Of a stretch of 64,000 nucleotides of DNA, positions 1-7,385 are shown one piece after another (positions within the stretch are counted from its first letter, which is position 1; every line of letters starts with the position of its first letter). The translations under genes were made by a program, and so were the position numbers. Source of the DNA: an uncultured Lachnospiraceae bacterium (GTDB lineage: Bacteria; Bacillota; Clostridia; Lachnospirales; Lachnospiraceae); the NCBI GenBank assembly GCA_910578825.1, contig CAJTSB010000005.1, positions 1 to 64,000 of the forward strand, in the 5' to 3' direction. The notes beneath the pieces were generated by a model that was not told the DNA's origin, searched no databases, and worked only from the letters and a program-made list of their open reading frames with translations.

Positions 1-48
1 ATATTTATTTAATGAACTATATAAGGGCGCGGGATATATGGGAAAGTA

Positions 49-77
49 TTGACAAAATATGTTGTAAATAGTATATT
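49..77 (+). promoter_or_regulatory. SigA-type promoter of the first lipoprotein gene
   Basis: TTGACA at 49-54 and TATATT at 72-77 are separated by exactly 17 bases. A T-rich tract and the words TTTATGAAGTATTA follow, and these recur downstream of the promoter at 775-803, so the two promoters look like copies of one ancestral leader. It should drive the lipoprotein gene starting at 191. Confidence 0.7.
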
Positions 78-190
78 TTTTTTATGAAGTATTAATAAGG
101 ATTCTGTTTTATGGACCGGGAGGGGAAGGATGGGGCGTGGAATGGAAGATGTGGGAGGTCGGGCGAAAAGACAGATTGGAGGATAAGCAT

Positions 191-691
191 ATGAAGAAGT
201 GTTTGGGAGTGATTGTGGCAGGCATTTTGTTAGCGTGTTTCATGCTGGGTTGCGGAGGGAAGGATTACGACGCAATGACGGAGAAACATGCGGCGACAAA
301 GACTTACCGGGATGGCGTATGGGAAGTTCGTTATAATAGCATTATTGATCAATATGCAGGTAAAATTGTCGGCAAAACTTTATATTTGTCGGTGGATGTG
401 CATCAGGACATGACGGAGGAGGATATGTTGGATATCATGGATTATTATGAATTTAGACGGAATGCCCGGTGGGATAATAACAATCATTATATTGGTGAGC
501 GTGAGACTGATTTCACCTGTTATGCGGTATTTTATCGGGGCGGAACAGAGGAAGAAGTGCGCAGAATCAAATATTTTAATGGGAAGGAAGTAGAGATACC
601 GGAGGAAGAACAGAGTTATTTCCCGAAACCGGATATGCGCAGCAGTAAGAGTGAAATAGGAGAAGACGGGATATATGGTCCGTTGCCGTAG
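191..691 (+). CDS. Lipoprotein of unknown function, paralogue A (166 aa)
   Basis: A small secreted lipoprotein. Residues 1-21 form a type II signal peptide with lipobox M-L-G-C, so Cys21 is the predicted lipidation site. I chose ATG 191 because GGAGGATAAGC lies just upstream and because the paralogue at 2902 starts at the same relative place; an upstream in-frame ATG at 137 lacks a good ribosome site. The mature part is acidic, with the conserved blocks KHAATKTYRDGVW, LDIMDYYEF, CYAVFY and EEEQSYFPKP. It aligns without gaps to the protein at 2902-3402, roughly three quarters identical by eye. I do not recognise the family. Its place in a peptide/ABC-transporter cluster makes an immunity or sensor role possible, but this is inference only. 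Confidence 0.85.
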   Translation: MKKCLGVIVAGILLACFMLGCGGKDYDAMTEKHAATKTYRDGVWEVRYNSIIDQYAGKIVGKTLYLSVDVHQDMTEEDMLDIMDYYEFRRNARWDNNNHYIGERETDFTCYAVFYRGGTEEEVRRIKYFNGKEVEIPEEEQSYFPKPDMRSSKSEIGEDGIYGPLP

Positions 692-774
692 AAGGGGAAA
701 TATAGTTATTTAATAAATCGTTATATGTGATATGTTAAATCTGTTAGATATATTAATCGTGTAAAATACAGTAA

Positions 775-803
775 TTGACAAATTGCGACAAAAATGATAT
801 AGT
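775..803 (+). promoter_or_regulatory. SigA-type promoter upstream of the small secreted peptide gene
   Basis: TTGACA at 775-780 and TATAGT at 798-803 with a 17-base spacer. The downstream TTTTTTTATGAAGTATTA matches the sequence after the promoter at 49-77. A leader of roughly 240 bases lies between it and the gene at 1054. The stretch 692-1053 holds no convincing gene, only this promoter and the repeat at 849-965. Confidence 0.7.
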
Positions 804-848
804 TTTTTTATGAAGTATTAAATTGAAACTAAGAATCTGTTTGGGGGT

Positions 849-965
849 ATACACAGATACTTTGTATGAATGATATCAGGAGCAGAGATGCTCTTTGATA
901 TACAGGATGAGCTTATCTAATATAATAAGGGGAGGTGGGAGCAGAGGGGTAAATCCTGCCGCAGA
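849..965 (+). repeat. Leader repeat, copy 1 (second copy at 5442-5550)
   Basis: About 117 bases that recur at 5442-5550 with few substitutions and an 8-base length difference near GATATCAG. Shared landmarks are ATACACAGATACTTTG, GCTTATCTAATATAATAAGG and GCAGAGGGGTAAATCCTGCC. At its left edge both copies encode the end of an open frame (IHRYF then stop), so the repeat seems to begin with the 3' end of a lost gene. Here it precedes the peptide gene. Confidence 0.85.
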
Positions 966-1053
966 TTTGTCCGGTGTTAGAAGGAATGGTATATGATGTG
1001 CGGCGCAATTTGAAATGGGCTAAGAGTCCAATAATAGAAAGGGGTAAAGATAT

Positions 1054-1407
1054 ATGAAGAAAATTATTTCAGGTAGTAAAAAGGTTGTAGCGGTATTTTT
1101 GTTGGCGCTTTTGGTGGTATGTGCAGCAGCGCCGTCGGTGCAGGCAGCGGATAAGCTAACGAAAAATGGCTGGAGAGGAAAGGATGGTACTTTGGATTGC
1201 AGTTATACAACTATTTATGGTTATGATGGCAATGGAGTACGACTTACTATGTCAGCAGCGGCAGAATATCATGGTGAGTGGGGGTTTGATTATGGAAAAA
1301 CCAGTGCGAAGGCAAAATCTCCCAGTCGAGGTGGACTGTATGATGCTTATCATGCATATGGTTATGGTAGAGGCATAGATTTTACAACAAAGTGGAAACA
1401 GAATTAG
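1054..1407 (+). CDS. Small secreted bacteriocin-like peptide precursor (117 aa)
   Basis: The N-terminus is a clear Sec signal peptide: basic residues, a hydrophobic core, then VQA with likely cleavage after residue 31. The mature part of about 86 residues is rich in Gly, Tyr, Lys and Trp and has no cysteine pair. AAAGGGG upstream of ATG 1054 serves as ribosome site. The order secreted peptide, polytopic membrane protein, ABC ATPase recalls lactococcin 972-type clusters, and W/G/Y-rich stretches fit loosely, but I cannot match the family motif with confidence. A strong hairpin follows the gene. Alternatives are a signalling peptide or a small surface protein. The coding call is firm; the bacteriocin role is inference. 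Confidence 0.75.
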   Translation: MKKIISGSKKVVAVFLLALLVVCAAAPSVQAADKLTKNGWRGKDGTLDCSYTTIYGYDGNGVRLTMSAAAEYHGEWGFDYGKTSAKAKSPSRGGLYDAYHAYGYGRGIDFTTKWKQN

Positions 1408-1420
1408 TATGAATTTGTCT

Positions 1421-1449
1421 GATGGGCGACAATGTGGATGTCGCCCATC
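1421..1449 (+). terminator. Hairpin between peptide gene and permease gene (leaky terminator or processing stem)
   Basis: A perfect 11-bp stem, GATGGGCGACA at 1421-1431 and TGTCGCCCATC at 1439-1449, with a 7-base loop, directly after the peptide gene. There is no T-tract, so it would be a weak terminator or an mRNA-stabilising stem that keeps the peptide message above the transporter message. Confidence 0.6.
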
Positions 1450-1471
1450 GGATTAGAATGGGGAGCGATAT

Positions 1472-2824
1472 ATGAGAAAGATAAGATTTGTTTTGGAGGA
1501 GTTTTTTCGGAGTTTCCATAAAAGTATATTTAAGAATATGCTGCTTATGCTGATGTTTTCCATAAGCCTTGTAATGGGGGTTCTCATGTGTTCCTATTAC
1601 CTGGATATGGGGGATCGCTACAAAGATACGACCCAGCATATAGGAGACAGTACCTGGCATTCTTTGAATATTGTCATGGCGGATTATGAGAGCAATCATA
1701 TTTCCGATAGCTTTACAACCGTTACGGGATGCCGAAATATGATGAATTACTATGAGGAGCTTAGTTCGTCTCAGGAATATCCATTCTTTTCTTTGAATGA
1801 CGCTCAAAGTGTGGTTATGCGAGATTCAGACCTTATGGGTTTTTTTGGAGAGAAAAGTTACATAAATTTTCTTGACGAAGCGGAACCGGTATATACATTT
1901 TACACGGAAGACGAGCAATGTCTTATGTGGTGGCTTAAGGGTGCGCAGATAGATTTGGGTGCGTATCAGATGTTTGGACTGCGGACTGTGGAGGGTGAAG
2001 GGTTTACAGAGGAGAATATGGTGATTCAAAAAGCATCGGATGCTATCCCTATATTGCTTGGAAATGATTATCAGGGCATGATAGAGGTTGGAACGACTGT
2101 GGACATCAATTGCTGGGGATATGTTTACCCATGTAGGGTGACAGGAATATTGGAGCGGGGATCATCACTTCCTCCATTTGGCAAGATGGACATGGCATTG
2201 ACTTCTTTGGATTCCAGGATTATTTTACCGCATGGTATTCGAGTGAAGGAAGAAACGAAAAATGTAGATGAAATTGCAAGATATGCTTTTAATGATTACA
2301 TTGCGGTGGAGGATGGAATCGTTTGTCTTCCGGATGGAGTAGAATTAATTGATATGATAGCCGCGTTCCGTGAAGTGGGGGATAAATATGGTCTTCCGCC
2401 AGCGCAGATTGTGGGGACTTCCGTGGGGATGGATCTTTTTCGTAAAGAATCGGATGCCAGCGTGAGGAACTTGCTAATTTTAACGATTACCCTTCTTGGT
2501 TTTGCATTTTATGGTCTCTTTGTTACTTTTTATGACAAGATTCAGTCGAACAGAAGAACATATGGGATTTACCTGATGAATGGCTGTTCTCTGGGTATGA
2601 TATTGACTCCATGTTTAATGGAGATTGCGGTAATTTTAATTCCATCGGTGTTTATAGGTAGATATGTCTTTTTGTCTGCGGACAATATGGGTTCTTTTCC
2701 TGTTGATGTAACAGTCCGTGTAGTATATTTTTTTGTGGGAATTGCATTCCTTGCAGGAGCTGGATTTATAACATATTTGATGCGGGGCGTGGATGCGGAG
2801 CATTTAATGAGGCAAAAGGATTAA
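1472..2824 (+). CDS. MacB/FtsX-type ABC transporter permease, large (450 aa)
   Basis: An integral membrane protein with the FtsX/MacB layout. There is one membrane segment near residues 20-42, an extracellular domain of nearly 290 residues, then three membrane segments near 333-355, 372-396 and 410-433. The third-segment region carries the IQSNRRTYGIYLMNG-type cytoplasmic loop usual for this fold. It starts at ATG 1472 after GGGGAGC. It lies 64 bases after the peptide gene and upstream of an ATPase and a second permease, so it is probably half of a heterodimeric exporter or mechanotransmission ABC system for the peptide, or for resistance to it. The specific family is unknown to me. Confidence 0.8.
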   Translation: MRKIRFVLEEFFRSFHKSIFKNMLLMLMFSISLVMGVLMCSYYLDMGDRYKDTTQHIGDSTWHSLNIVMADYESNHISDSFTTVTGCRNMMNYYEELSSSQEYPFFSLNDAQSVVMRDSDLMGFFGEKSYINFLDEAEPVYTFYTEDEQCLMWWLKGAQIDLGAYQMFGLRTVEGEGFTEENMVIQKASDAIPILLGNDYQGMIEVGTTVDINCWGYVYPCRVTGILERGSSLPPFGKMDMALTSLDSRIILPHGIRVKEETKNVDEIARYAFNDYIAVEDGIVCLPDGVELIDMIAAFREVGDKYGLPPAQIVGTSVGMDLFRKESDASVRNLLILTITLLGFAFYGLFVTFYDKIQSNRRTYGIYLMNGCSLGMILTPCLMEIAVILIPSVFIGRYVFLSADNMGSFPVDVTVRVVYFFVGIAFLAGAGFITYLMRGVDAEHLMRQKD

Positions 2825-2901
2825 GTTTCCTGAAATATGTTGCTAAAGAGGGTGGGGATAATCTTTAAGGATGGATGAAGGTTGAATGGAGGATAAGGAT
2901 T

Positions 2902-3402
2902 ATGAAGAAGTTTTTTCAAATGCTTGTGGCGGGAGTTGTTTTGGCGTGTTTGTTAATTGGATGCGGATCAAAGGATTACAATGCCATGCAGGAGAAACAT
3001 GCGGCGACAAAAACATACAGGGATGGCGTATGGAAAGTACGTTATTATAGCAATTTGGAGGAATATGCAGGTGAAGTTAAGGGCGTAACGCTTTATTTGT
3101 CGGTGGATGTGGAACAGGAAATGTCAGAGGAAGACATGCTGGATATTATGGATTATTACGAATTCACTCGAAATGCCAAATGGGATAATCAGAACCACTA
3201 TATTGGTGAGCGGGAGGCTGAATATGTCTGCTATGCTGTGTTTTATCAGGGTGGAACAGATGAAGAAATACGCAGGATAAAATATTACAATGGGAAAGAG
3301 GTGGAGATACCGGAGGAAGAACAGAGTTATTTCCCGAAACCCAATATGCATAGCAGTGCAAATGAAATAGGAGAGGATGGAGTAAACGGACCTTTGCCAT
3401 AG
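2902..3402 (+). CDS. Lipoprotein of unknown function, paralogue B (166 aa)
   Basis: Paralogue of the protein at 191-691 with identical length and gap-free alignment. The signal peptide ends in the lipobox L-I-G-C with Cys21 as the lipidation site. The most conserved block is residues 30-45 (KHAATKTYRDGVW) and the C-terminal half (LDIMDYYEF, NHYIGERE, EEEQSYFPKP). ATG 2902 is chosen because GGAGGATAAGG precedes it. It sits between the two permease genes and just ahead of the ATPase, which suggests that it works with the transporter. Function unknown. The duplication is probably recent, because the DNA is also very similar. Confidence 0.85.
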   Translation: MKKFFQMLVAGVVLACLLIGCGSKDYNAMQEKHAATKTYRDGVWKVRYYSNLEEYAGEVKGVTLYLSVDVEQEMSEEDMLDIMDYYEFTRNAKWDNQNHYIGEREAEYVCYAVFYQGGTDEEIRRIKYYNGKEVEIPEEEQSYFPKPNMHSSANEIGEDGVNGPLP

Positions 3403-3488
3403 AGAAGAACATGTGAAATGTTTTGAGGGCCTTTCAACGGTATGCTGTAGATCCAAAGGCAAAGGGGTATGGGTTTGGAGGAGAAAGA

Positions 3489-4193
3489 ATGATTAAATTA
3501 AGAGATGTAACCAAGACGTTTGGTAAAAAGGAAGCCCGTGTGGAGGCATTGCGGGGAATTAATCTCTGCATTGAGGAAGGAGAGCTGGTTGCCATCATGG
3601 GAAAGAGCGGTTCTGGAAAGTCCACGCTTTTGAATATTCTGGGGGGTATGATGTCCATGGACAGTGGGGAATACCAGTATGATGGGGAATTAGTCAATTT
3701 TACAAGCCAGAGGGAGCTTACAAAGTTTCGCCGGAATGAGGTCGGTTTCGTGGTGCAGTATTTTGCTCTGGCGGATGATCTGGACATCTTTCAGAATGTT
3801 GCTTTGCCACTGAAGTACCAGGGGTATTCCGGAAAAAAGATAAAGGAAATGGTGATGGAGGCATTAAGGGAGCTGGAGATTGAGGACAAGGCGAAATCAT
3901 ACCCCAGCGAGCTGTCGGGTGGACAGCAGCAGAGGGCGGCAATCGCAAGGGCGGTTGTTAAGCAGCCGCGTCTAATCCTTGCCGACGAGCCAACGGGTGC
4001 GCTGGATGAGGCGACGGGTGAGGCGGTGCAGGAAATATTTCGTAAATTGAACGAAAGTGGAAAAACCATAATCATTGTAACCCATGATTTGAAAGTAGCG
4101 GGACACTGTGAGAGGATCATACACTTGAAAGACGGCATGATATCGGATGATGGACCGGGAGATGTTGTTCGGGAGGAAGAGGTGATCGTATGA
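3489..4193 (+). CDS. ABC transporter ATP-binding protein, MacB/LolD class (234 aa)
   Basis: A cytoplasmic ATPase that should power the permeases at 1472 and 4190. It contains Walker A (GKSGSGKST, near residues 38-46), the signature LSGGQQQR, Walker B ending LILADEPTGALD and the H-loop VTHD. The length is typical for the MacB/LolD group. ATG 3489 follows GGAGGAG with good spacing; an extended in-frame start at 3423 has no ribosome site. Its stop overlaps the next gene's start by 4 bases (ATGA), which implies translational coupling. In lactococcin-type clusters such an ATPase gives immunity or export; which applies here is not known. Confidence 0.93.
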   Translation: MIKLRDVTKTFGKKEARVEALRGINLCIEEGELVAIMGKSGSGKSTLLNILGGMMSMDSGEYQYDGELVNFTSQRELTKFRRNEVGFVVQYFALADDLDIFQNVALPLKYQGYSGKKIKEMVMEALRELEIEDKAKSYPSELSGGQQQRAAIARAVVKQPRLILADEPTGALDEATGEAVQEIFRKLNESGKTIIIVTHDLKVAGHCERIIHLKDGMISDDGPGDVVREEEVIV

Positions 4194-5224
4194 AGGTGGC
4201 CGGAAAGAAAATTCCGAGAGGGACGGTTCTTTTATTTTTAAGTTTTACGGCAATATCTCTATGTCTGCTGTTGATTGTATCGGCAGCGCGCGCGGAGCGG
4301 ATAAATGACATGAGCAGAAACAATATGTATACCGGACATCAGAAGAACTTCTCAGTCTATAATGCAGAAGAGGAAAATGTCTGGGAAGATGTGATAGAAA
4401 ATCTTAGTGCAAAGTACGATGATTTTGCGATATATATGCCGATACAGGATCCGGAGATTGTGGTGCGTGGTATCTGTGTGAAGGGTAGCGTAGAGGTGCC
4501 GCCAATGATAGAGGGAAAATATTTCGATTTTGATGCGTCGTGGTCTGGTACGCCAACGGTTATTCTGGGTAAAGACTGTCAGAAGAATATTTTCGAATGG
4601 AATGGTAAGAAGTATTGTACTTATGGGGGGATAGAGTTTGAGGTGCTCGGCGTCATGGGAACGAAAGAAGATAGCCGGATTAATCATATGATGCTTTTGG
4701 ATTTACGGTCTGCAGTCAGGATGACGAATGTCAATACAAGCTATGTGCTTGATACAAAGAAAGAGTCGGATATGATTAAAATAGGGCAGGAGTTGAGTGG
4801 CTTGTTTCGTTATTCGGCAGAAGTGGCGATTTTATTGGATAAAGGAGATGGTGTGTCTCCTATTGCGCAGCTGCTTTCAAGTGGCAGGATTATGGATACT
4901 ATGCATGTTATGATATTGATTAGTTTTTCGCTCAGTTCAATTCTGGTTACCTTTATTTGGCTGCGTTTTCGCAGAACGTTGCTTTATGCCTGGCAACTCT
5001 GTGGTTATAAGGAATACATGAAGGGGCTGGAGACGGCGAAACGTTATTATCTGGCGGCAGGGTTTGGTTTTGTGGCAGGATTGTCATTAATGACTTTGTT
5101 TTCTTTGACGGTGGAGGATATACAGATGAAGGTAATGGATATTGTCCAAGCATTTGGGATGACAGTAGGGCTTGGAACAGTAATATTATTGTTCTGCTAT
5201 ATGGTTGACAGGAGAAATACTTAA
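4190..5224 (+). CDS. MacB/FtsX-type ABC transporter permease, small (344 aa)
   Basis: A membrane protein with one N-terminal segment (about residues 12-32), an extracellular domain of about 200 residues, and three C-terminal segments (near 240-262, 284-306 and 316-338), the four-segment FtsX/MacB topology. The cytoplasmic loop reads YAWQLCGYKEY, like other members. It is coupled to the ATPase gene by a 4-base overlap. With the 450-aa permease it would give a heterodimer. A T-rich terminator follows at once, so it closes the operon. Confidence 0.85.
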   Translation: MKVAGKKIPRGTVLLFLSFTAISLCLLLIVSAARAERINDMSRNNMYTGHQKNFSVYNAEEENVWEDVIENLSAKYDDFAIYMPIQDPEIVVRGICVKGSVEVPPMIEGKYFDFDASWSGTPTVILGKDCQKNIFEWNGKKYCTYGGIEFEVLGVMGTKEDSRINHMMLLDLRSAVRMTNVNTSYVLDTKKESDMIKIGQELSGLFRYSAEVAILLDKGDGVSPIAQLLSSGRIMDTMHVMILISFSLSSILVTFIWLRFRRTLLYAWQLCGYKEYMKGLETAKRYYLAAGFGFVAGLSLMTLFSLTVEDIQMKVMDIVQAFGMTVGLGTVILLFCYMVDRRNT

Positions 5225-5243
5225 ATTCTGATGCATTATAATT

Positions 5244-5282
5244 GGACTACTATTGGTTTTGACCAGTAGTGGTTCTTTTTTT
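5244..5282 (+). terminator. Rho-independent terminator of the peptide/ABC operon
   Basis: ACTACT at 5246-5251 pairs with AGTAGT at 5265-5270, with flanking GG/TC pairs and an inner TGG/CCA extension, followed by a run of seven T at 5276-5282. It sits 20 bases after the small permease gene. Confidence 0.7.
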
Positions 5283-5342
5283 ATTTGAAATATATATGAT
5301 CAGTAAAATTACATAGCGCAGATATTTGTGGGAGTGTAATAA

Positions 5343-5462
5343 GATTGTTATGTCGACTTGGGGGAAAGACATGAATCTATTACCCAGAAAATAGATGGCA
5401 GAGAGTGGTATGCCTTGGATTTGATGACGGAAAGCAGTCAGATACACAGATACTTTGCGTGA
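5343..5462 (+). pseudogene. Decayed 3' remnant of an unknown gene (39 codons)
   Basis: A stop-free frame preceded at once by two in-frame stops. It encodes DCYVDLGERHESITQK and ends SSQIHRYFA plus stop. There is no start codon or ribosome site. The last codons (IHRYF) lie inside the repeat shared with 849-965, where the same frame ends IHRYFV. I read it as the tail of a gene that once stood upstream of both repeat copies. Identity unknown. Confidence 0.45.
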
Positions 5463-5550
5463 ATGATATCAGATGCTCTTTGATATACAAGATGAGCTTA
5501 TCTAATATAATAAGGGAAGGTGGGGGCAGAGGGGTAAATCCTGCCGTAGA
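5442..5550 (+). repeat. Leader repeat, copy 2
   Basis: Second copy of the repeat at 849-965, same orientation, about 4.6 kb away. It brackets the whole peptide/ABC cluster. Here it leads not into a peptide gene but directly into a headless lipoprotein fragment. Confidence 0.85.
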
Positions 5551-5553
5551 ATT

Positions 5554-5691
5554 GATGACATGGATTACTATGAATTTACCAGAAATGCCTGGTTTGATGG
5601 AAAGACATATAAAGGAGAACAGGACGCAGATTATAGCTGTTATGCTGTATTCTACCGGGGAGATATGGACGAGGTAGGGGAGAACCCTTAG
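5554..5691 (+). pseudogene. Headless third copy of the lipoprotein family
   Basis: The frame starting at 5554 encodes DDMDYYEFTRNAWFDG and then YSCYAVFYRGDMDEV before TAG at 5689-5691. It matches the central part of both intact lipoproteins (DIMDYYEFTRNAKWDN and CYAVFYQGGTDEE). The signal peptide, first half and C-terminal EEEQSYFPKP block are missing. It begins directly where the repeat at 5442-5550 ends, which points to a deletion that fused the peptide leader to a lipoprotein gene. A different-frame open stretch over the same DNA (5405-5677) has no family features. Confidence 0.8.
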
Positions 5692-5755
5692 GCATTATCA
5701 TTGCAGATAATAGCGGAAAATAATACTCAAAGCTATTCTAATAAAAAATCTCCTG

Positions 5756-5763
5756 CATATACT
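5756..5763 (+). promoter_or_regulatory. Possible SigE -10 element of spoIVA
   Basis: CATATACT lies 20 bases upstream of the spoIVA ribosome site and resembles the SigE -10 (CATACAAT-like). SigE control is the rule for spoIVA. I see no clean -35 at the expected distance, so this is tentative. Confidence 0.3.
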
Positions 5764-5790
5764 GGTAACAGTAGAACAGGAGGTTTTTGT

Positions 5791-7110
5791 ATGGAAAATG
5801 TGAGCACCGGTACATATAATATTTATAAAGACATCAGTGCGAGGACGAACGGAGATATCTATATTGGAGTCGTAGGGCCTGTGAGAACAGGGAAGTCTAC
5901 CTTTATCAAACGTTTCATGGATGTGATGGTACTGCCTGAGATGGAGGACGTTCACAGCAGGGAGCGTGCCACGGACGAATTACCTCAGTCGGCGCAGGGT
6001 AAGACAATCATGACAACTGAGCCGAAGTTTGTGCCAAAAGAAGCGGCGAAAATCCGACTGGATGAAGATTTGGAAGTCAGTGTCCGCCTTATTGACTGTG
6101 TCGGATTTATGGTAGAAGGCGCAACAGGGCATATGGAAGAAGGCGCAGAGCGCATGGTAAAGACGCCGTGGTTTGATTATGAGATTCCGTTTACGCAGGC
6201 GGCGGAGATTGGCACGCAGAAGGTCATCCGTGAGCATTCCAATATCGGGATTGTCATCACGACGGACGGCTCCATTACCGAGCTGCCCAGAGAGGCTTAT
6301 ATTGCAGCGGAAGAAAAGACGGTCGGCGCATTGCAAAAGATTGGAAAACCCTTTGTAATTCTGTTGAATACACAGAAACCGTATGGGGGCGAGAGCCAGA
6401 AACTTGCCGGAGAGTTGTCCGCAAAATATGGCGTTTCCGTGCTACCAGTAAATTGCGAGCAACTTAGAAAAGACGATATTTACCGGATTTTGGAGAGTGT
6501 TCTTTATGAATTTCCGATTGAACGCGTCGATTTCTTCCTGCCCAAATGGGTAGAAATGCTGGATAATTCCCATAAGATTAAGGAAAATGTGATTCAGAAT
6601 GCAATGCAGATTTTGAAACAATTTACGTTTGCCAAGGACATCCGCGGGACGGATCTCGTGCCGGAGGGAGAGTTCATTCGCAGGATAAAACTGGATAAAG
6701 TAGAGTTGTCCAGAGGATGTGTGCAGATTGTATTTGATATTGATGAGAAATACTATTATGAAAATATGAGCGAGTTGACGGGGGTTCCCATTCAGGGAGA
6801 GTATCAGTTGATTTCTATGATTAAGGAACTGTCCGTTATGAAGAAGGAGTATGATAAAGTCGGAAGCGCCATGGAGGCGGTAAAACAGAAGGGCTACGGT
6901 GTGGTGACGCCCCAGCTTACGGATATTGAAATTGAAGAGCCGGTACTTATCCGCCATGGCAATAAATTCGGTGTGAAAATTAAGGCACAATCACCGTCCA
7001 TACATATTGAAAGGTACAAAAGGAAGTTTGGATTTTGTAAGAGGGGCAAAGGCCTTAAACAATCTTCCCCTGTTACACGTTTAGGACTAAGTCTTAAAGC
7101 GACAGCTTGA
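5791..7110 (+). CDS. spoIVA: spoIVA 5' segment, interrupted by a recombinase element (404 native codons plus 35-residue tail)
   Basis: SpoIVA is the mother-cell ATPase that polymerises on the forespore surface and forms the base of the spore coat. The start is ATG 5791 after AGGAGG. The Walker A motif GPVRTGKST is near residue 30, followed by the characteristic RATDELPQSAQGKTIMTTEP and DCVGFMVEGA blocks. Native SpoIVA sequence runs to ...SPSIH at 7004. Then the frame enters foreign DNA and reads IERYKRKFGF to a stop at 7110. The missing C-terminal 90 residues are encoded at 12782-13054. As it stands the product lacks the C-terminal region known to be needed for localisation, so it should not work until the intervening DNA is removed. 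A hairpin terminator at 7083-7128 overlaps the foreign tail. Confidence 0.93.
   Translation: MENVSTGTYNIYKDISARTNGDIYIGVVGPVRTGKSTFIKRFMDVMVLPEMEDVHSRERATDELPQSAQGKTIMTTEPKFVPKEAAKIRLDEDLEVSVRLIDCVGFMVEGATGHMEEGAERMVKTPWFDYEIPFTQAAEIGTQKVIREHSNIGIVITTDGSITELPREAYIAAEEKTVGALQKIGKPFVILLNTQKPYGGESQKLAGELSAKYGVSVLPVNCEQLRKDDIYRILESVLYEFPIERVDFFLPKWVEMLDNSHKIKENVIQNAMQILKQFTFAKDIRGTDLVPEGEFIRRIKLDKVELSRGCVQIVFDIDEKYYYENMSELTGVPIQGEYQLISMIKELSVMKKEYDKVGSAMEAVKQKGYGVVTPQLTDIEIEEPVLIRHGNKFGVKIKAQSPSIHIERYKRKFGFCKRGKGLKQSSPVTRLGLSLKATA
6998..7029 (+). other. Left attachment site (attL) of the spoIVA element
   Basis: Core CCATACA at 6998-7004. To the left is native spoIVA. To the right, GGTACAAAAGGAAGTTT at 7013-7029 forms one arm of the inverted repeat that would flank the crossover in the circular form. 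The centre of symmetry falls on CA at 7003-7004. Confidence 0.8.
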
Positions 7111-7128
7111 AAGATGTAGTCCTTTTTG
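7083..7128 (+). terminator. Terminator at left end of the element, downstream of truncated spoIVA
   Basis: AGGACTA at 7083-7089 pairs with TAGTCCT at 7117-7123. Inner pairs TCTT/AAGA and AGC/GCT extend the stem around a GACA loop, and CTTTTTG follows. It would stop spoIVA transcription inside the element before the cargo genes. Confidence 0.7.
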
Positions 7129-7218
7129 TTAAGTAAAATTTAATGGAATTGTGTATGCGTTTGTGGTAAGATAATGACATTGAACAATTTGACAAATCAA
7201 TGTTTGCGGAGGTTGGTT

Positions 7219-7350
7219 ATGATAGCTGTTATAGGAGCGAGTATCTTTTCGATAGTAATTGTATTATCATTTTGCAAAAAAGAAAAATATGTAATGACGC
7301 CACTTTCTGCAATTTCAGCAGTATGTTTTGGACAACTGCACTGTAAATAA
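7219..7350 (+). CDS. Small membrane peptide (43 aa), element cargo
   Basis: ATG 7219 follows GCGGAGG at the right distance. The frame encodes a hydrophobic N-terminal helix (IAVIGASIFSIVIVLSF) and a short basic then polar tail, ending TAA at 7350. This looks like a single-pass membrane peptide, but the product is short and unrecognised, and could be a leader or a chance frame. It lies between the element-entry terminator and the next membrane gene. Confidence 0.45.
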   Translation: MIAVIGASIFSIVIVLSFCKKEKYVMTPLSAISAVCFGQLHCK

Positions 7351-7385
7351 TTATAAAATTTGAATTTATATAGAGAGGTAAGAAT

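Noticed and set aside
1054..1407. Firm assignment of the peptide to the lactococcin 972 family
   Set aside because: Gene order fits, but the aromatic/glycine pattern matches only loosely by eye, so I left the family open.
5405..5677. Open frame of 90 codons over the lipoprotein remnant
   Set aside because: It runs through the leader repeat in a frame with no family features, while another frame of the same DNA (5554-5691) clearly matches the lipoproteins. No ribosome site suits its start.
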